This document shows, piece by piece, positions 1-8,560 of a DNA stretch of 64,000 nucleotides. How positions within the stretch are numbered: position 1 is the stretch's first letter; each line of letters starts with the position of its first letter. Made by a program: the position numbers and the translations under genes. Origin of the DNA: Massilia sp. 9096 (GTDB taxonomy: Bacteria; Pseudomonadota; Gammaproteobacteria; Burkholderiales; Burkholderiaceae_D); NCBI RefSeq assembly GCF_000745265.1, contig NZ_JQNN01000001.1, positions 3,534,001-3,598,000 of the forward strand, given 5' to 3'. The notes beneath the pieces are model-generated. The model saw only the letters and a list, made by a program, of their open reading frames with translations, searched no databases and had not been told where the DNA came from.

Positions 1-1468
1 CGATCTTCGACACGGCTTCGGTGCTGATCTTGAGCAGGTGCGATTTTTCCTTCACCTCGGCCAGGCTCATGCCGGCGCGCAGGAACGGGTCGATCTGCAT
101 GAAGAAGTGACCCAGCTCATGCACCGCGATGCGCTCGCGCTGCTTGTGCTTCTCGGCAGTAGTGGCGCGGTCGGTCAGGCCGATCGTGGCGCGCTCGTAG
201 GCGCGGAACAGCAGGTCGGTATTGATGATGACCTTTTCCTGGATCGACAGCATCGATGCGCGCTCGACCACCGATTCCAGCAGCGCCGGGCTGAGGTTCT
301 GGGTGATCTCGGCCACCTGGTCGAGGTCGAGGTCGTCGTAGTCGACCAGGCCTTCCTTCTTGCGGGACAAGAAGCTGCGCAGCAGTTCGCGGCGCTCGGC
401 TTTATTCGGCAGGCGGAAGTTGATCTTGACCGAGAAGCGGCGCAGCATCGCTTCGTCCATTTCGGTCGAGGCATCGTCGAAGTTCGAAGCCACCACCCAG
501 ATCACGCCCTGGCCCTTGTCGCTCTTGACGCCGTCCAGCAGGCCCAGCAGGGTGTTGGCGGTATCGTCTTCCCATTTCTTTTCGCTGCGGCCGCGCGGCA
601 TGAACAGGCTTTGCGCTTCGTCCAGGAAGATGATGCAGCGGCCCTTGCTGGAAGCCTTGCGATACAGCGCGTTCAGGGCTTTCGAACCGCCGCCGACGTA
701 GCCCGATTCCAGCGCCGAACCGGACGCCTGGATCAGCGGGATGTCGAGGCGCTTGGCCAGGTAGCCGACCAGCTTGGTTTTACCGGTACCGGCCGGACCG
801 GTCAGCATGACGTTGAACGGCTTGTCGATGTTGTGCTCTTTATAGAGCTCGCGGTTGCGGATCATGTCTTCCAGGTGCAGCACTTCCTGCTTGATGTCTT
901 CCATGCCGATCAGGTCGTCCATCGAACCCTTCAGCTTGTCCGGCGAGATCATCTGGGCGCTCATGCCCATGCCCGGGATACCGAATTTCATCGAATACAG
1001 GATCAGGCCGCCGATCAGCAGTTCCAGGCCGTGGCGCTTCAGGAATTCGAGCGTATCGGCGCCGAAGCCTTCGTTTTCTTCTTCCATCACGGCCTTGTGG
1101 GACGCCAGGTAGTCGTCCTTGGCGATCGAATACGGGATCGCGTTCTTCAGCAGGACTTCGCGCTCGAGCGACAGGTGCGAGGTGCTCGGCACTTTCACCA
1201 CGTGCAGCTGCGGCGCACCCTTGAACTTGAAGATGTAGCGCGGCGCGTCGGACAGGGGCTTGGCCACCAGCAGATAATCCAGGCGATCCTTTTGCGCGGC
1301 CAGCTGGGTGATCTCGGCGATGTTTTGCGAATGCACGACCGGAGCCGGGTCCTGCGGGATGTCGGCTTTATAAATGGCCCAACCGGTCAGCATGCCTAAC
1401 ACCACGGCGGTCAAGATTCGAACGTAAACATTCTTGAAGGCAATTTGAAGTCGGGCAAAGTTCGGCAT
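1..1468 (-). CDS. FtsH-like membrane AAA+ ATPase/zinc protease, 3' end cut off by window
   Basis: About 489 codons are visible from the ATG at 1468; the C-terminus lies outside the window. The layout matches FtsH: a membrane segment at residues ~16-33, an extracytoplasmic stretch of about 100 residues, a second membrane segment at ~130-150, then an AAA+ domain with Walker A GPAGTGKT (K230), Walker B IIFLDEA and a paired-Arg sensor region (MLRRF). HELGH begins at residue 450 and is the HExxH zinc motif of M41 peptidases. FtsH normally has HEAGH and a DxALLRPGRFDR-type second region of homology; here that region reads DEAMLRRFSV. The protein is therefore probably a divergent paralogue rather than the main FtsH. 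Its likely role is ATP-driven proteolysis of membrane proteins, with substrates unknown. Confidence 0.8.
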   Translation of the reverse strand, partial: MPNFARLQIAFKNVYVRILTAVVLGMLTGWAIYKADIPQDPAPVVHSQNIAEITQLAAQKDRLDYLLVAKPLSDAPRYIFKFKGAPQLHVVKVPSTSHLSLEREVLLKNAIPYSIAKDDYLASHKAVMEEENEGFGADTLEFLKRHGLELLIGGLILYSMKFGIPGMGMSAQMISPDKLKGSMDDLIGMEDIKQEVLHLEDMIRNRELYKEHNIDKPFNVMLTGPAGTGKTKLVGYLAKRLDIPLIQASGSALESGYVGGGSKALNALYRKASSKGRCIIFLDEAQSLFMPRGRSEKKWEDDTANTLLGLLDGVKSDKGQGVIWVVASNFDDASTEMDEAMLRRFSVKINFRLPNKAERRELLRSFLSRKKEGLVDYDDLDLDQVAEITQNLSPALLESVVERASMLSIQEKVIINTDLLFRAYERATIGLTDRATTAEKHKQRERIAVHELGHFFMQIDPFLRAGMSLAEVKEKSHLLKISTEAVSKI

Positions 1469-1991
1469 ATCGGTACTCTACAAAAACGAAATGTGCGGGA
1501 AACTGCGTTGATTCTTGCGTGGCCTTCCGAAGTGCCGGTTGGACGCGAAAGGCGGCGGTGTGATTAACCGCGATGGGTTCAAACGTGTGCGTTTGTTATT
1601 CTTTTGATGCCCTAAGGCAATAAGGATATGGAGACTATACGCCCAAAGAAAAGAGAGGTGTATACCGTGCGCAGAAAAAATTTCGCACTACCACATCAGT
1701 AAGCAAAAAGGCATCGCTTTTTCTTGCAAAATCAATAATTTAGCCCACTCTAACCAAAGAAAAAAGACACCATTTATCAACAAACCAATAGACAATCGAT
1801 CAATTAATTGCGCTTTTCGCATGTCATAAATATTAATTTTTCCAGCCAATTATGCTGATTCAAGTCGACATAACGGGCGCGATTCGCACCGCGTTTTTGC
1901 TATTCTAAATTGGATTCGGTAGCACCCGCTTGGTTACTCTCGGTTACAGACCGGGTTGGCTTGAACGCCTCGGACGCGTGAAGGAACGACC
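1469..1991. other. AT-rich intergenic region between divergent genes
   Basis: This 523-base gap separates the start of the FtsH-like gene (minus strand) from a small secreted-protein gene (plus strand). It is strikingly A+T rich compared with its neighbours, especially 1600-1900. I see weak inverted repeats only, for example 1636-1643 with 1657-1664 and 1667-1671 with 1684-1688. No open reading frame with a convincing ribosome-binding site, tRNA or clear terminator was found. It presumably holds the two divergent promoters. Confidence 0.5.
1981..1986 (+). promoter_or_regulatory. Ribosome-binding site that supports a GTG start
   Basis: AAGGAA lies five bases upstream of the GTG at 1992. It is the best evidence that the short downstream reading frame is translated and that GTG is its start. 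Confidence 0.6.
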
Positions 1992-2264
1992 GTGAAACGA
2001 TACGCACTTGCGGCAACACTCAGTCTCTTGTTCGGTATGTCGATGCACGGGGCCGCCCAGGCCGCTGCGATCGATCTCAGCCTTGGCGAGCCGGCCCATG
2101 CGTCCGGCATGGACAAGCCGCCGGCGGCAAGCCGCATCGATTCGGCCGGGATGCCGGCCATGAGGTCCGAATTACCCGAGCCTGATGTGCTGGCGATGAT
2201 GCTGGTCGGCGTGATCCTGATCGGCTATCGGGTGAGCCGGGACAGCAGTGAAAAATTCGAGTGA
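1992..2264 (+). CDS. Small secreted protein with a PEP-CTERM-like C-terminus
   Basis: A 90-residue protein starting at GTG, with a good ribosome-binding site. Residues 1-26 form a typical signal peptide (MKRYALAATLSLLFG, Ala-rich cleavage region). The middle is short and Pro/Ala/Met-rich. The C-terminus has Pro-Glu-Pro at residues 62-64, a short hydrophobic segment (about 66-79, beginning VLAMMLVGV) and then Arg residues. This order (PEP, hydrophobic helix, basic residues) is the PEP-CTERM sorting signal recognised by exosortase/EpsH systems, and AMML right after PEP is typical. The tail is longer and more acidic than usual (ends EKFE), so the signal may be degenerate. No exosortase gene is in the window. 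The mature function is unknown. Confidence 0.6.
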   Translation: MKRYALAATLSLLFGMSMHGAAQAAAIDLSLGEPAHASGMDKPPAASRIDSAGMPAMRSELPEPDVLAMMLVGVILIGYRVSRDSSEKFE

Positions 2265-2392
2265 GCGTGCCGAGTCAGCGGAAAAGGCTCGTGAGTTCGC
2301 TGCTGCGAAGGCGCCTGAAGGGATACGGCCGCGCCGTGATCTTATACAGATAGGGGGATGTCGCCGGAAATCAAGGTTATGGCGATAAAACT

Positions 2393-2944
2393 TCAGCCCG
2401 CACCTTCCGCGCATAAGGTTTGCAGCTTGAGCAAGGTGGACCAATTGCGCGACGTGGTGGCGTCGCCCAGCTGCTTGCCCAGGGCGGCGGCGGCGGCGCT
2501 GTCGAGGATGCCGTCCGGACACCAGACGTAGGCGGCGCGTTCGCCCAGCGCCACCGCCCCGGGACCCCAGTCCAGCGCGCACAGGGCGGCGATCGATTGA
2601 CGGTGCTCGGGCCTGGATACGATGAAGGTCAAGAGGCGCGCATGGTCGTGCGCCTGCTCGAGCAAGGGATTGCCGCCGATGATGCCGTCCAGCTCGCCGG
2701 CGTCGAGCACCAGGACGCGCGCCGCGACGCCCAGCTTGAGCACCAGGGTGTCTTCGATCTCGGTTCCGACCGTGTCGTATGGCCGGGCCGGGCCGCTGAA
2801 CACCAGGTTGCCGCTGTTCAGCACGCTGCGCACGTCGCCGTACCCGAGGTCGGCGACGAGCTTGCGCAAGTCGGCCATCGCGATGCGTTTCGCGCGGCCA
2901 ACGTTGACGCCTCTCAGCAGAGCAATGTAGCGTTTGCTAGTCAT
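2393..2944 (-). CDS. DUF1697 family protein
   Basis: A 183-residue protein from the ATG at 2944 (MTSKRYIALLRG). The N-terminal pattern ALLRGVNVG, the segment SVLNSGNLVFS and the C-terminal SRNWSTLLKL are the recognisable features of the DUF1697 family, whose biochemical role is not established. A start further upstream at 2986 is open but would add residues not expected for the family. It is a single gene between unrelated neighbours, with no signal peptide or membrane segment. Confidence 0.8.
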   Translation of the reverse strand: MTSKRYIALLRGVNVGRAKRIAMADLRKLVADLGYGDVRSVLNSGNLVFSGPARPYDTVGTEIEDTLVLKLGVAARVLVLDAGELDGIIGGNPLLEQAHDHARLLTFIVSRPEHRQSIAALCALDWGPGAVALGERAAYVWCPDGILDSAAAAALGKQLGDATTSRNWSTLLKLQTLCAEGAG

Positions 2945-3035
2945 GCTGCGCATGGTAGCGCACCGAATCGGCGCACGGCACACCATGCGCGTCTATTTTT
3001 GTAAGCGCTTGTCGACGCGCTTATTTGACCAGGCT

Positions 3036-3647
3036 TTATTTAAGCAAGCCCTCGGCGCGCAGCGCCTGCTGCACCGCCGGACGCGCCGCGACGCGTTGCT
3101 GGTAGGCGCCCAGCACCGGCCAGTCGGACAGGTCGAATTGCACGAACGCGGCCCAGCTCAGCACCGTAAACAGATAGGCGTCGGCCACCGTGAATTGCGA
3201 GCCCATCAGGTAGTCGCGCTCTGCCAGCTTGCCGGCGACGTAAGCGAAGCGGGTACGCAGGTTGGTGCGCGCGGCGTCTTTCGCGTCTTCGCTCGAGGTC
3301 GGGCGGAACAGCGGGCTGAAGTTCTTGTGCAGCTCGCCGGAAATGAAGCTCAGCCACTCCATCACCTGGTAGCGCTCCAGCGTGCCGTTGGACGGGGCCA
3401 GGCGGCGGTCCGGCGCCAGGTCGGCGATGAATTGCACGATCGCGGCGCCCTCGGTCAGCACGGTGCCGTCCTTCAGTTCCAGCGCCGGCACATAGCCCTT
3501 CGGATTGATCGTCAGGAAGTCGACGCCGCTTTCGGTCTGGCGGCCGTTGCGCAGGTCGACACGTTCCGTCGTGAAATCCAGGCCTGCTTCGAGCAAGGCG
3601 ATATGCGGCGACAGCGAGCAGGCGCCGGGAGCGTAATACAGTTTCAT
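3036..3647 (-). CDS. gstA: Glutathione S-transferase, GstA type
   Basis: 203 residues, the normal length for a bacterial beta-class glutathione transferase. The thioredoxin-like N-terminal domain starts MKLYYAPGACSLSPH, the classic GstA opening with the Cys/Ser active-site region. NPKGYVPAL supplies the conserved cis-Pro loop, and LTEGAAIVQFIAD contacts glutathione. Residues ~85-203 form the all-helical C-terminal domain. It conjugates glutathione to electrophiles in the cytoplasm or reduces peroxides. It is monocistronic, convergent with nothing close, and its start faces the HDOD gene pair divergently. Confidence 0.9.
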   Translation of the reverse strand: MKLYYAPGACSLSPHIALLEAGLDFTTERVDLRNGRQTESGVDFLTINPKGYVPALELKDGTVLTEGAAIVQFIADLAPDRRLAPSNGTLERYQVMEWLSFISGELHKNFSPLFRPTSSEDAKDAARTNLRTRFAYVAGKLAERDYLMGSQFTVADAYLFTVLSWAAFVQFDLSDWPVLGAYQQRVAARPAVQQALRAEGLLK

Positions 3648-3780
3648 GTGATTCCTATTTGATCAAAGACATTACCCGCATCGGATATGCAGGACCCAGC
3701 GAGAATACAACAGTTTGCCGGACAGCGACTATCCACCCCGGCCATGCCCCCTCGGCAAATGTTAAGATAAATATATTGAT

Positions 3781-3786
3781 AGGAGG
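3781..3786 (+). promoter_or_regulatory. Perfect Shine-Dalgarno AGGAGG
   Basis: AGGAGG lies five bases before the ATG at 3792. It is the strongest ribosome-binding site noticed in the window and fixes the start of the small regulator gene. Confidence 0.8.
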
Positions 3787-3791
3787 AAAAT

Positions 3792-4130
3792 ATGAGTGCA
3801 GCGATTCAGCTGACGCCTTTGCACGACGCTCGCCCCGGCATGGTGCTGTCCGACGTGCTGCTCGACCCCAAAGGTAATGTCTTGCTCGCGCAAGGCGTCG
3901 TGCTGACCGAAGCCGTGCTGGCCTCGCTGGCGCGCCACGGCGTCGAATCGCTGCCGATTTTCCATGCCGAGTCCGGTACGACGGCGCCGGCCTTCGATGC
4001 GCAAGCCGTGCAAGCGCGCCTCGATTACCTGTTCCGCGCCAACGTGCGTGACGACCACGCCGACTGGGCCACCGGCATCCTGCGCCGCTACGTCGAAGAT
4101 TACCGCCTGCAGCGCACGGTGGGCGCATGA
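3792..4130 (+). CDS. Small protein resembling the N-terminal domain of HD-GYP phosphodiesterases
   Basis: 112 residues behind a perfect AGGAGG. The first half (ARPGMVLSDVLLDPKGNVLL ... GVVLTEAVLASLARHGV) follows the pattern of the N-terminal domain of HD-GYP cyclic-di-GMP phosphodiesterases: PGMvL, G-x-vLL, G-x-x-Lte, L-x-x-x-GV. No HD-GYP catalytic domain follows. Instead the stop codon overlaps the ATG of an HDOD gene (ATGA, 4127-4130), so the two are co-translated and likely act together. Inference: a split-off sensory or partner module for the HDOD protein. Function not established. Confidence 0.65.
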   Translation: MSAAIQLTPLHDARPGMVLSDVLLDPKGNVLLAQGVVLTEAVLASLARHGVESLPIFHAESGTTAPAFDAQAVQARLDYLFRANVRDDHADWATGILRRYVEDYRLQRTVGA

Positions 4131-4969
4131 GCCGGCTGACTTCGGAGCAGATTGTGCAGAGCGTGCGCGACTTGCCGTCGATGCCGGCGGTGGTCATGGA
4201 GTTGCTCAGCAACATAGAGCAGGACGACATCGATATCTCGGTGCTGGCAAAAAAAGTGTCGTACGACCAGGCCTTGACCGCCAGGACCCTGCGCCTGGCC
4301 AATTCCTCATCGTATGGCTTGCAGGTGAAAGTCACCACGATCCAGCAGGCGATCACGTATCTCGGCTTCCAGACCACACGCAACCTGATCACCGCGGCCG
4401 CCCTGACCGGCTGTTTTCCGAGTGGGACCTGTCCCGGTTTCAACGACAGGGCCTTCTCGCGCCATTCGATCGCGACCGCCGCCTGCGCACGCGCCCTGGC
4501 GCGGCGCATACGCTTCAACCAGGACGTCGCCTTCACGGCCGGCTTGCTGCATGACATCGGCCGGCTCGTGCTCGTGACGGCCGATCCGCAAGCCTACGGC
4601 GAAGTCGTCGCCTTGCGCGCGCGCGAGGACAAGGAATGGCTGGATGCCGAGCGTGCGGTGCTCGGGGTCGATCACGTGGAGGCAGGCGTCGCGCTGGCCG
4701 AGCAGTGGAATTTTTCCGATACGATGCGCCAGGCAATTGCATATCACCATGCACCGGATTCGCTCGGCGCAGGTTTTCTTGCGGCGATCGTACACGTCGC
4801 CAATGCGGTCGTGCATGCGCTCGATGTCGCCGGCGAGGAAAACGAAGGCGTACCGCGCATCGCCAGCATCGCCTGGGATGCCATGGGACTCAATGAAGAA
4901 GCTTACCTGCACTTGTTCCGGGAGACAGAAGTGCAGTTTACGGAGATGTCGGCGGTCCTGATGGCCTGA
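4127..4969 (+). CDS. HDOD domain signalling protein
   Basis: 280 residues. SVRDLPSMPAVVMELL at the N-terminus and ALTARTLRLANSSSYG, QAITYLGFQTTRNL and HDIGRLVL further on are HDOD signatures (a degenerate HD domain without phosphodiesterase activity). Proteins of this family take part in signal transduction, often linked to cyclic-di-GMP or to motility and chemotaxis regulation. There are no membrane segments. The gene overlaps the preceding small regulator by four bases. The C-terminal ~70 residues extend beyond the HDOD core and are helical in appearance. Confidence 0.85.
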   Translation: MSRLTSEQIVQSVRDLPSMPAVVMELLSNIEQDDIDISVLAKKVSYDQALTARTLRLANSSSYGLQVKVTTIQQAITYLGFQTTRNLITAAALTGCFPSGTCPGFNDRAFSRHSIATAACARALARRIRFNQDVAFTAGLLHDIGRLVLVTADPQAYGEVVALRAREDKEWLDAERAVLGVDHVEAGVALAEQWNFSDTMRQAIAYHHAPDSLGAGFLAAIVHVANAVVHALDVAGEENEGVPRIASIAWDAMGLNEEAYLHLFRETEVQFTEMSAVLMA

Positions 4970-5006
4970 ACCGACGGCAGGGGCGGATCAAAAGGAAGAG
5001 TTGCGA

Positions 5007-5039
5007 AGACCCCGGTGCGGCCAGGGCCGTCCGGGGTCT
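5007..5039. terminator. Extended hairpin between convergent genes
   Basis: Nine-base-pair perfect outer stem (5007-5015 with 5031-5039) containing a smaller nested stem (5018-5021 with 5026-5029). It sits 37 bases after the HDOD stop, where two genes converge. There is no T-tract, so terminator activity is inferred from position. Confidence 0.45.
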
Positions 5040-5096
5040 CGCTGACGGCAGCCGGGGCGTTCGAAAACACGCGCCGGGCTGCCGGGTCGAGCCGCA

Positions 5097-5122
5097 GGCA
5101 TGACAGGACCGGCTGTCATGCC
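5097..5122 (-). terminator. Perfect 10-bp hairpin just past the HTH gene stop
   Basis: GGCATGACAG (5097-5106) pairs exactly with 5113-5122 across a six-base loop. It begins seven bases downstream of the stop of the minus-strand HTH gene. No T-run follows, so this is a hairpin with probable terminator or mRNA-stabilising function. Confidence 0.5.
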
Positions 5123-5129
5123 AACGGCA

Positions 5130-5525
5130 TCAGTGCGCATAATTGCCGGACTTCGACGATGCCTCGTTGTTCTGCTGCGGTTGCTGGGCTTGCTGTTGGG
5201 CGGCTGCAGCAGCTGCGGCTTCCTTGGCAGCTTTTTCTTCGGGCTTCGGGCGGCCCTGGGCATCGGACAGGCGGTACTTGGTGCGGCGATCGCCCATCAG
5301 GTCGCGCAGGTCGCGGATGCTCATGCCGGTGACTTCGTGCATGCGGATCAGCAGCGAAGCGCCGACCGGCAGACGATGGTGGCGGATCTTGCTGATCACC
5401 GGCGGAGCGACTTCCAGCATGCGCGACAGCGCGGCGTCGTTCTTCAGCTGCATTTTGCCGAGCAGAATGTCGAGCAGGTGGTTGGGGTTGTAGCTTTCCT
5501 GTGATGACAGAGCGTGATGTGCCAT
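5130..5525 (-). CDS. Helix-turn-helix protein with Ala/Gln-rich tail
   Basis: 131 residues. Residues ~15-75 look like a small Cro/C1-type helix-turn-helix domain: LLDILLGKMQLKNDAALSRM, then VAPPVISKIRHHRL as the likely recognition helix. The C-terminal third is low complexity (KAAKEAAAAAAAQQQAQQ and Asn/Ser-rich end) and probably disordered. This size and build are seen in conserved unnamed Oxalobacteraceae proteins; I know no assigned function. It is transcribed away from a long AT-rich gap rich in inverted repeats, which may include its own operator. It is not phage-associated here. Confidence 0.7.
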   Translation of the reverse strand: MAHHALSSQESYNPNHLLDILLGKMQLKNDAALSRMLEVAPPVISKIRHHRLPVGASLLIRMHEVTGMSIRDLRDLMGDRRTKYRLSDAQGRPKPEEKAAKEAAAAAAAQQQAQQPQQNNEASSKSGNYAH

Positions 5526-6068
5526 GATTTCCTCGTGTGTGGTTAAAATAGTTCTTTACGAACTTGTTTAAAGACTAAATTTCGTCAACTTAAGTTCCCG
5601 GATTCGCGACAGCAGCCTCCGGACTACGTACGCTTCCAAACTCACTTCCCTTTACGTACTTGTCTTTCGAACAAATTATCAAACTCATACGAGGTTCCGA
5701 ACCTCGACCAGAGCACAGAAATTGTTGGTCGAAATCAAGCTAACGCGTGGAAAGCTTGTCACATAAGCATTTCAGCACATGGTGACAGATTGTGGCGCAC
5801 GCAAGAGTTTTTTTGAACACATTTTGCAATCGCCTTGCGGCAAGAACTTATTGATTTACAAGAAGAAACAGATTGCCACCGCGTTGGCAATAGTCAAGAT
5901 AACAGTTGGCAATGCGAATTCAAGATTTAACAATGTAACCGACTGTATCAAAAATTAAGCAGTAGAAATTAATGATTCCTTAAGGTATCGTAATTCGTCT
6001 GCGCACCGCCTTTTCCGGTGCTTTCCACGATTTACGTTAAACTCCCCGCATTCAACCCATCGCACTCC
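5526..6068. other. AT-rich divergent intergenic region with inverted repeats
   Basis: A 543-base gap between the HTH gene (minus) and miaB (plus). It is A+T rich against flanks that are strongly G+C rich. Besides the two promoters it must contain, it holds a cluster of inverted repeats at 5690-5787 (listed separately). No reading frame with a good start and no tRNA was found. Confidence 0.5.
5690..5787. repeat. Cluster of four nested/adjacent inverted repeats
   Basis: Perfect arms are: CGAGGTT (5690-5696) with 5700-5706; TCGACCA (5704-5710) with 5726-5732; CAAGCT (5736-5741) with 5753-5758; TGTCAC (5757-5762) with 5782-5787. They lie in the promoter region of the HTH gene and miaB. They could be operators for a dimeric regulator or stems of a non-coding RNA. 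The arms are observed; any function is inference. Confidence 0.5.
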
Positions 6069-7445
6069 ATGCAGAAAAAAGTATTCATCAAGACCTTCGG
6101 CTGCCAAATGAACGAGTACGACTCGGACAAGATGGCGGACGTGCTCGGCGCATCCGACGGCCTGGTACGCACCGACAGGCCGGAGGATGCCGACGTCATC
6201 CTGCTCAACACCTGCTCGGTTCGTGAAAAGGCGCAGGAGAAGGTCTTTTCCGACCTCGGCCGCCTGAAAGAACTCAAGCGCGACAAGCCGGGCCTGGTCA
6301 TCGGCGTCGGCGGCTGCGTTGCGTCGCAGGAAGGCGAAGCGATCGTCAAGCGCGCGCCCTACGTCGACGTGGTGTTCGGCCCGCAAACTTTGCACCGCCT
6401 GCCGCAGATGATCGAGGCGCGCCGCAACTCCGGTTCGGCCCAGGTCGACATCACCTTCCCCGAAATCGAGAAGTTCGACCACCTGCCCCCGGCCAAGGTC
6501 GATGGCCCGGTGGCCTACGTCTCGATCATGGAAGGCTGCAGCAAGTACTGCAGCTACTGCGTGGTGCCCTACACGCGCGGCGAGGAAGTCTCGCGCCGAT
6601 TCGAGGACGTCCTGACCGAAGTCGCAGGCCTGGCCGCCCAGGGCGTCAAGGAGATCATGCTGCTCGGGCAGAACGTCAACGCCTACCGCGGCACGATGGA
6701 AAGCGGCGACGTGGCGGATTTCGCCCTGCTGCTCGAATACGTGGCCGAGATCCCCGGCATCGAGCGCCTGCGCTTCGTCACCAGCCACCCGAAGGAATTC
6801 ACCCAGCGCCTGATCGACGCCTACGCCAGGATCCCGCAGCTGGTGAACCACCTGTACCTGCCGGTGCAGCACGGCTCGGACCGCATCCTGCAAGCCATGA
6901 AGCGCGGCTACACGGCGCTCGAATACAAGTCGATCATCCGCCGCATCAAGGCGGTGCGCCCGGACATCTCGATCTCCTCCGACTTCATCGTCGGCTTCCC
7001 GGGCGAGACCGATGCCGATTTCGAAGCGATGATGAAGCTGGTCGACGACGTCGGCTTCGACAACAGCTTTTCCTTCATCTTCAGCAAGCGCCCCGGCACG
7101 CCGGCCGCCAACCTCGAGGACGATACGCCGCACGAGGTCAAGCTGGCGCGCCTGCAGCGCTTCCAGGCCAAGATCGACGCCAACACCCGCAAGATCAGCG
7201 CGGAGATGGTCGGCAGCGTCCAGCGCATCCTGGTCGAAGGCCCGTCCAAGAAGGGCCAGACCAGCGATGGCAAACCCGAGCTCGCCGGCCGCACCGAGAA
7301 CAACCGCGTCGTCAATTTCGCCCCGGGCGAGCTCGGCGAGTCGCTGATCGGCCAGCTGGTCGACGTGCGCATCACCGAGAGCCTGGATTACACCCTGCGC
7401 GGCGACCTGGTCGCCAGCCTTGATACGATTGCCAAAGCCAGTTGA
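6069..7445 (+). CDS. miaB: tRNA-2-methylthio-N6-dimethylallyladenosine synthase
   Basis: 458 residues from the ATG at 6069. MiaB adds a methylthio group to i6A37 of tRNAs reading codons that begin with U. The methylthiotransferase N-domain carries the three cluster-binding cysteines C12, C49 and C83. The radical-SAM motif CxxxCxxC is C157, C161, C164 in [16 protein letters not shown] domain closes the protein (from ~residue 380, [15 protein letters not shown]). All six cysteines are intact, so it should be active. It begins the miaB-phoH-ybeY operon, and its TGA overlaps the phoH TTG start. In-frame upstream codons exist, but [15 protein letters not shown] is the family start. Confidence 0.97.
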   Translation: MQKKVFIKTFGCQMNEYDSDKMADVLGASDGLVRTDRPEDADVILLNTCSVREKAQEKVFSDLGRLKELKRDKPGLVIGVGGCVASQEGEAIVKRAPYVDVVFGPQTLHRLPQMIEARRNSGSAQVDITFPEIEKFDHLPPAKVDGPVAYVSIMEGCSKYCSYCVVPYTRGEEVSRRFEDVLTEVAGLAAQGVKEIMLLGQNVNAYRGTMESGDVADFALLLEYVAEIPGIERLRFVTSHPKEFTQRLIDAYARIPQLVNHLYLPVQHGSDRILQAMKRGYTALEYKSIIRRIKAVRPDISISSDFIVGFPGETDADFEAMMKLVDDVGFDNSFSFIFSKRPGTPAANLEDDTPHEVKLARLQRFQAKIDANTRKISAEMVGSVQRILVEGPSKKGQTSDGKPELAGRTENNRVVNFAPGELGESLIGQLVDVRITESLDYTLRGDLVASLDTIAKAS

Positions 7446-8560
7446 AAACCCAGACGCCTACCCAGCCTTCGTATTTCATTCCCGAGCCGCTCGATAACAC
7501 GCGGCTCGCCCACCTCTGCGGTCCGCTCGACGAGAACCTGCGCCAGATTTCGGCCGCGCTCGACGTGACGATCTTCCGCCGCGGAGAAAAATTCATCGTC
7601 AGCGGCAGCAATGCCGAGCGTGCGGTCGAACTGCTCGAGCGCTTCTACGCGGTGGCCGACAAGGTCGTGCCGATCGAGGAAGTGCAGCTCGCGCTGGTCG
7701 AACAGCGCGCCGGCCTGAAACCGAAGCCCGCCGAGGCCCCCGCCGCGCTGCAGAAGGAGCCTGGCGCGCAAGCCACCGAGGAAGCCGCCAAGGCCGAGGA
7801 CGGCGACGCCGAGGCCGGCGAGGAGGAGCTGGTCAGCCCGGCGCTCAAGACCCGCCGCGCCGACCTGCGTGGCCGCACGCCGCACCAGATCCAGTACCTC
7901 AAGGCGGTGCTGGAGCACGACATCGCTTTCGGCGTCGGCCCTGCCGGCACCGGCAAGACCTACCTGGCGGTGGCGTGCGCAGTCGACGCGCTGGAACGCG
8001 ACGCGGTCAAGCGCATCATCCTGACCCGTCCGGCGGTGGAAGCCGGCGAGCGCCTCGGCTTCCTGCCGGGCGACTTCGCCCAGAAGGTCGACCCTTACCT
8101 GCGTCCGCTGTACGACGCGCTGTACGACCTGCTCGGTTTCGACCGCACCCAGAAGCTGTTCGAAAAGGGCGTGATCGAGATCGCGCCGCTGGCCTTCATG
8201 CGCGGTCGCACGCTGAACCACGCCTTCGTGATCCTGGACGAAGCCCAGAACACGACGCCCGAGCAGATGAAGATGTTCCTGACTCGCATCGGCTTCGGCA
8301 GCAAGGCCGTGGTCACCGGCGACGTCACCCAGGTCGACCTGCACAAGACCCAGCGCAGCGGCCTGGTCGACGCGCTGCACGTCCTCAAAGACGTGCGTGG
8401 GATCGCCTTTACTCACTTCTCGAGCGCCGACGTGGTGCGCCATCCGATGGTCGCGCGCATCGTCGACGCCTACGAACAGTCCGCGTCGATGCAGGAGCTG
8501 GGCGCCCTGCCCGGCGTGGCCAACAAACCGGCAGCACGAAATGTCCGAAAAAAAGCATAA
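7442..8560 (+). CDS. phoH: PhoH-family ATPase
   Basis: 372 residues using a TTG start that overlaps the miaB stop. The N-terminal ~70 residues ([20 protein letters not shown]) are the KH-like leader of PhoH. Next comes an acidic/Ala-rich linker (~90-130) and the P-loop domain with Walker A GPAGTGKT (K172) and Walker [10 protein letters not shown]. PhoH proteins are cytoplasmic ATPases tied to RNA metabolism, and the fixed miaB-phoH-ybeY order supports a role in rRNA or tRNA maturation. The last 20 bases overlap ybeY. Confidence 0.95.
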   Translation: MKTQTPTQPSYFIPEPLDNTRLAHLCGPLDENLRQISAALDVTIFRRGEKFIVSGSNAERAVELLERFYAVADKVVPIEEVQLALVEQRAGLKPKPAEAPAALQKEPGAQATEEAAKAEDGDAEAGEEELVSPALKTRRADLRGRTPHQIQYLKAVLEHDIAFGVGPAGTGKTYLAVACAVDALERDAVKRIILTRPAVEAGERLGFLPGDFAQKVDPYLRPLYDALYDLLGFDRTQKLFEKGVIEIAPLAFMRGRTLNHAFVILDEAQNTTPEQMKMFLTRIGFGSKAVVTGDVTQVDLHKTQRSGLVDALHVLKDVRGIAFTHFSSADVVRHPMVARIVDAYEQSASMQELGALPGVANKPAARNVRKKA

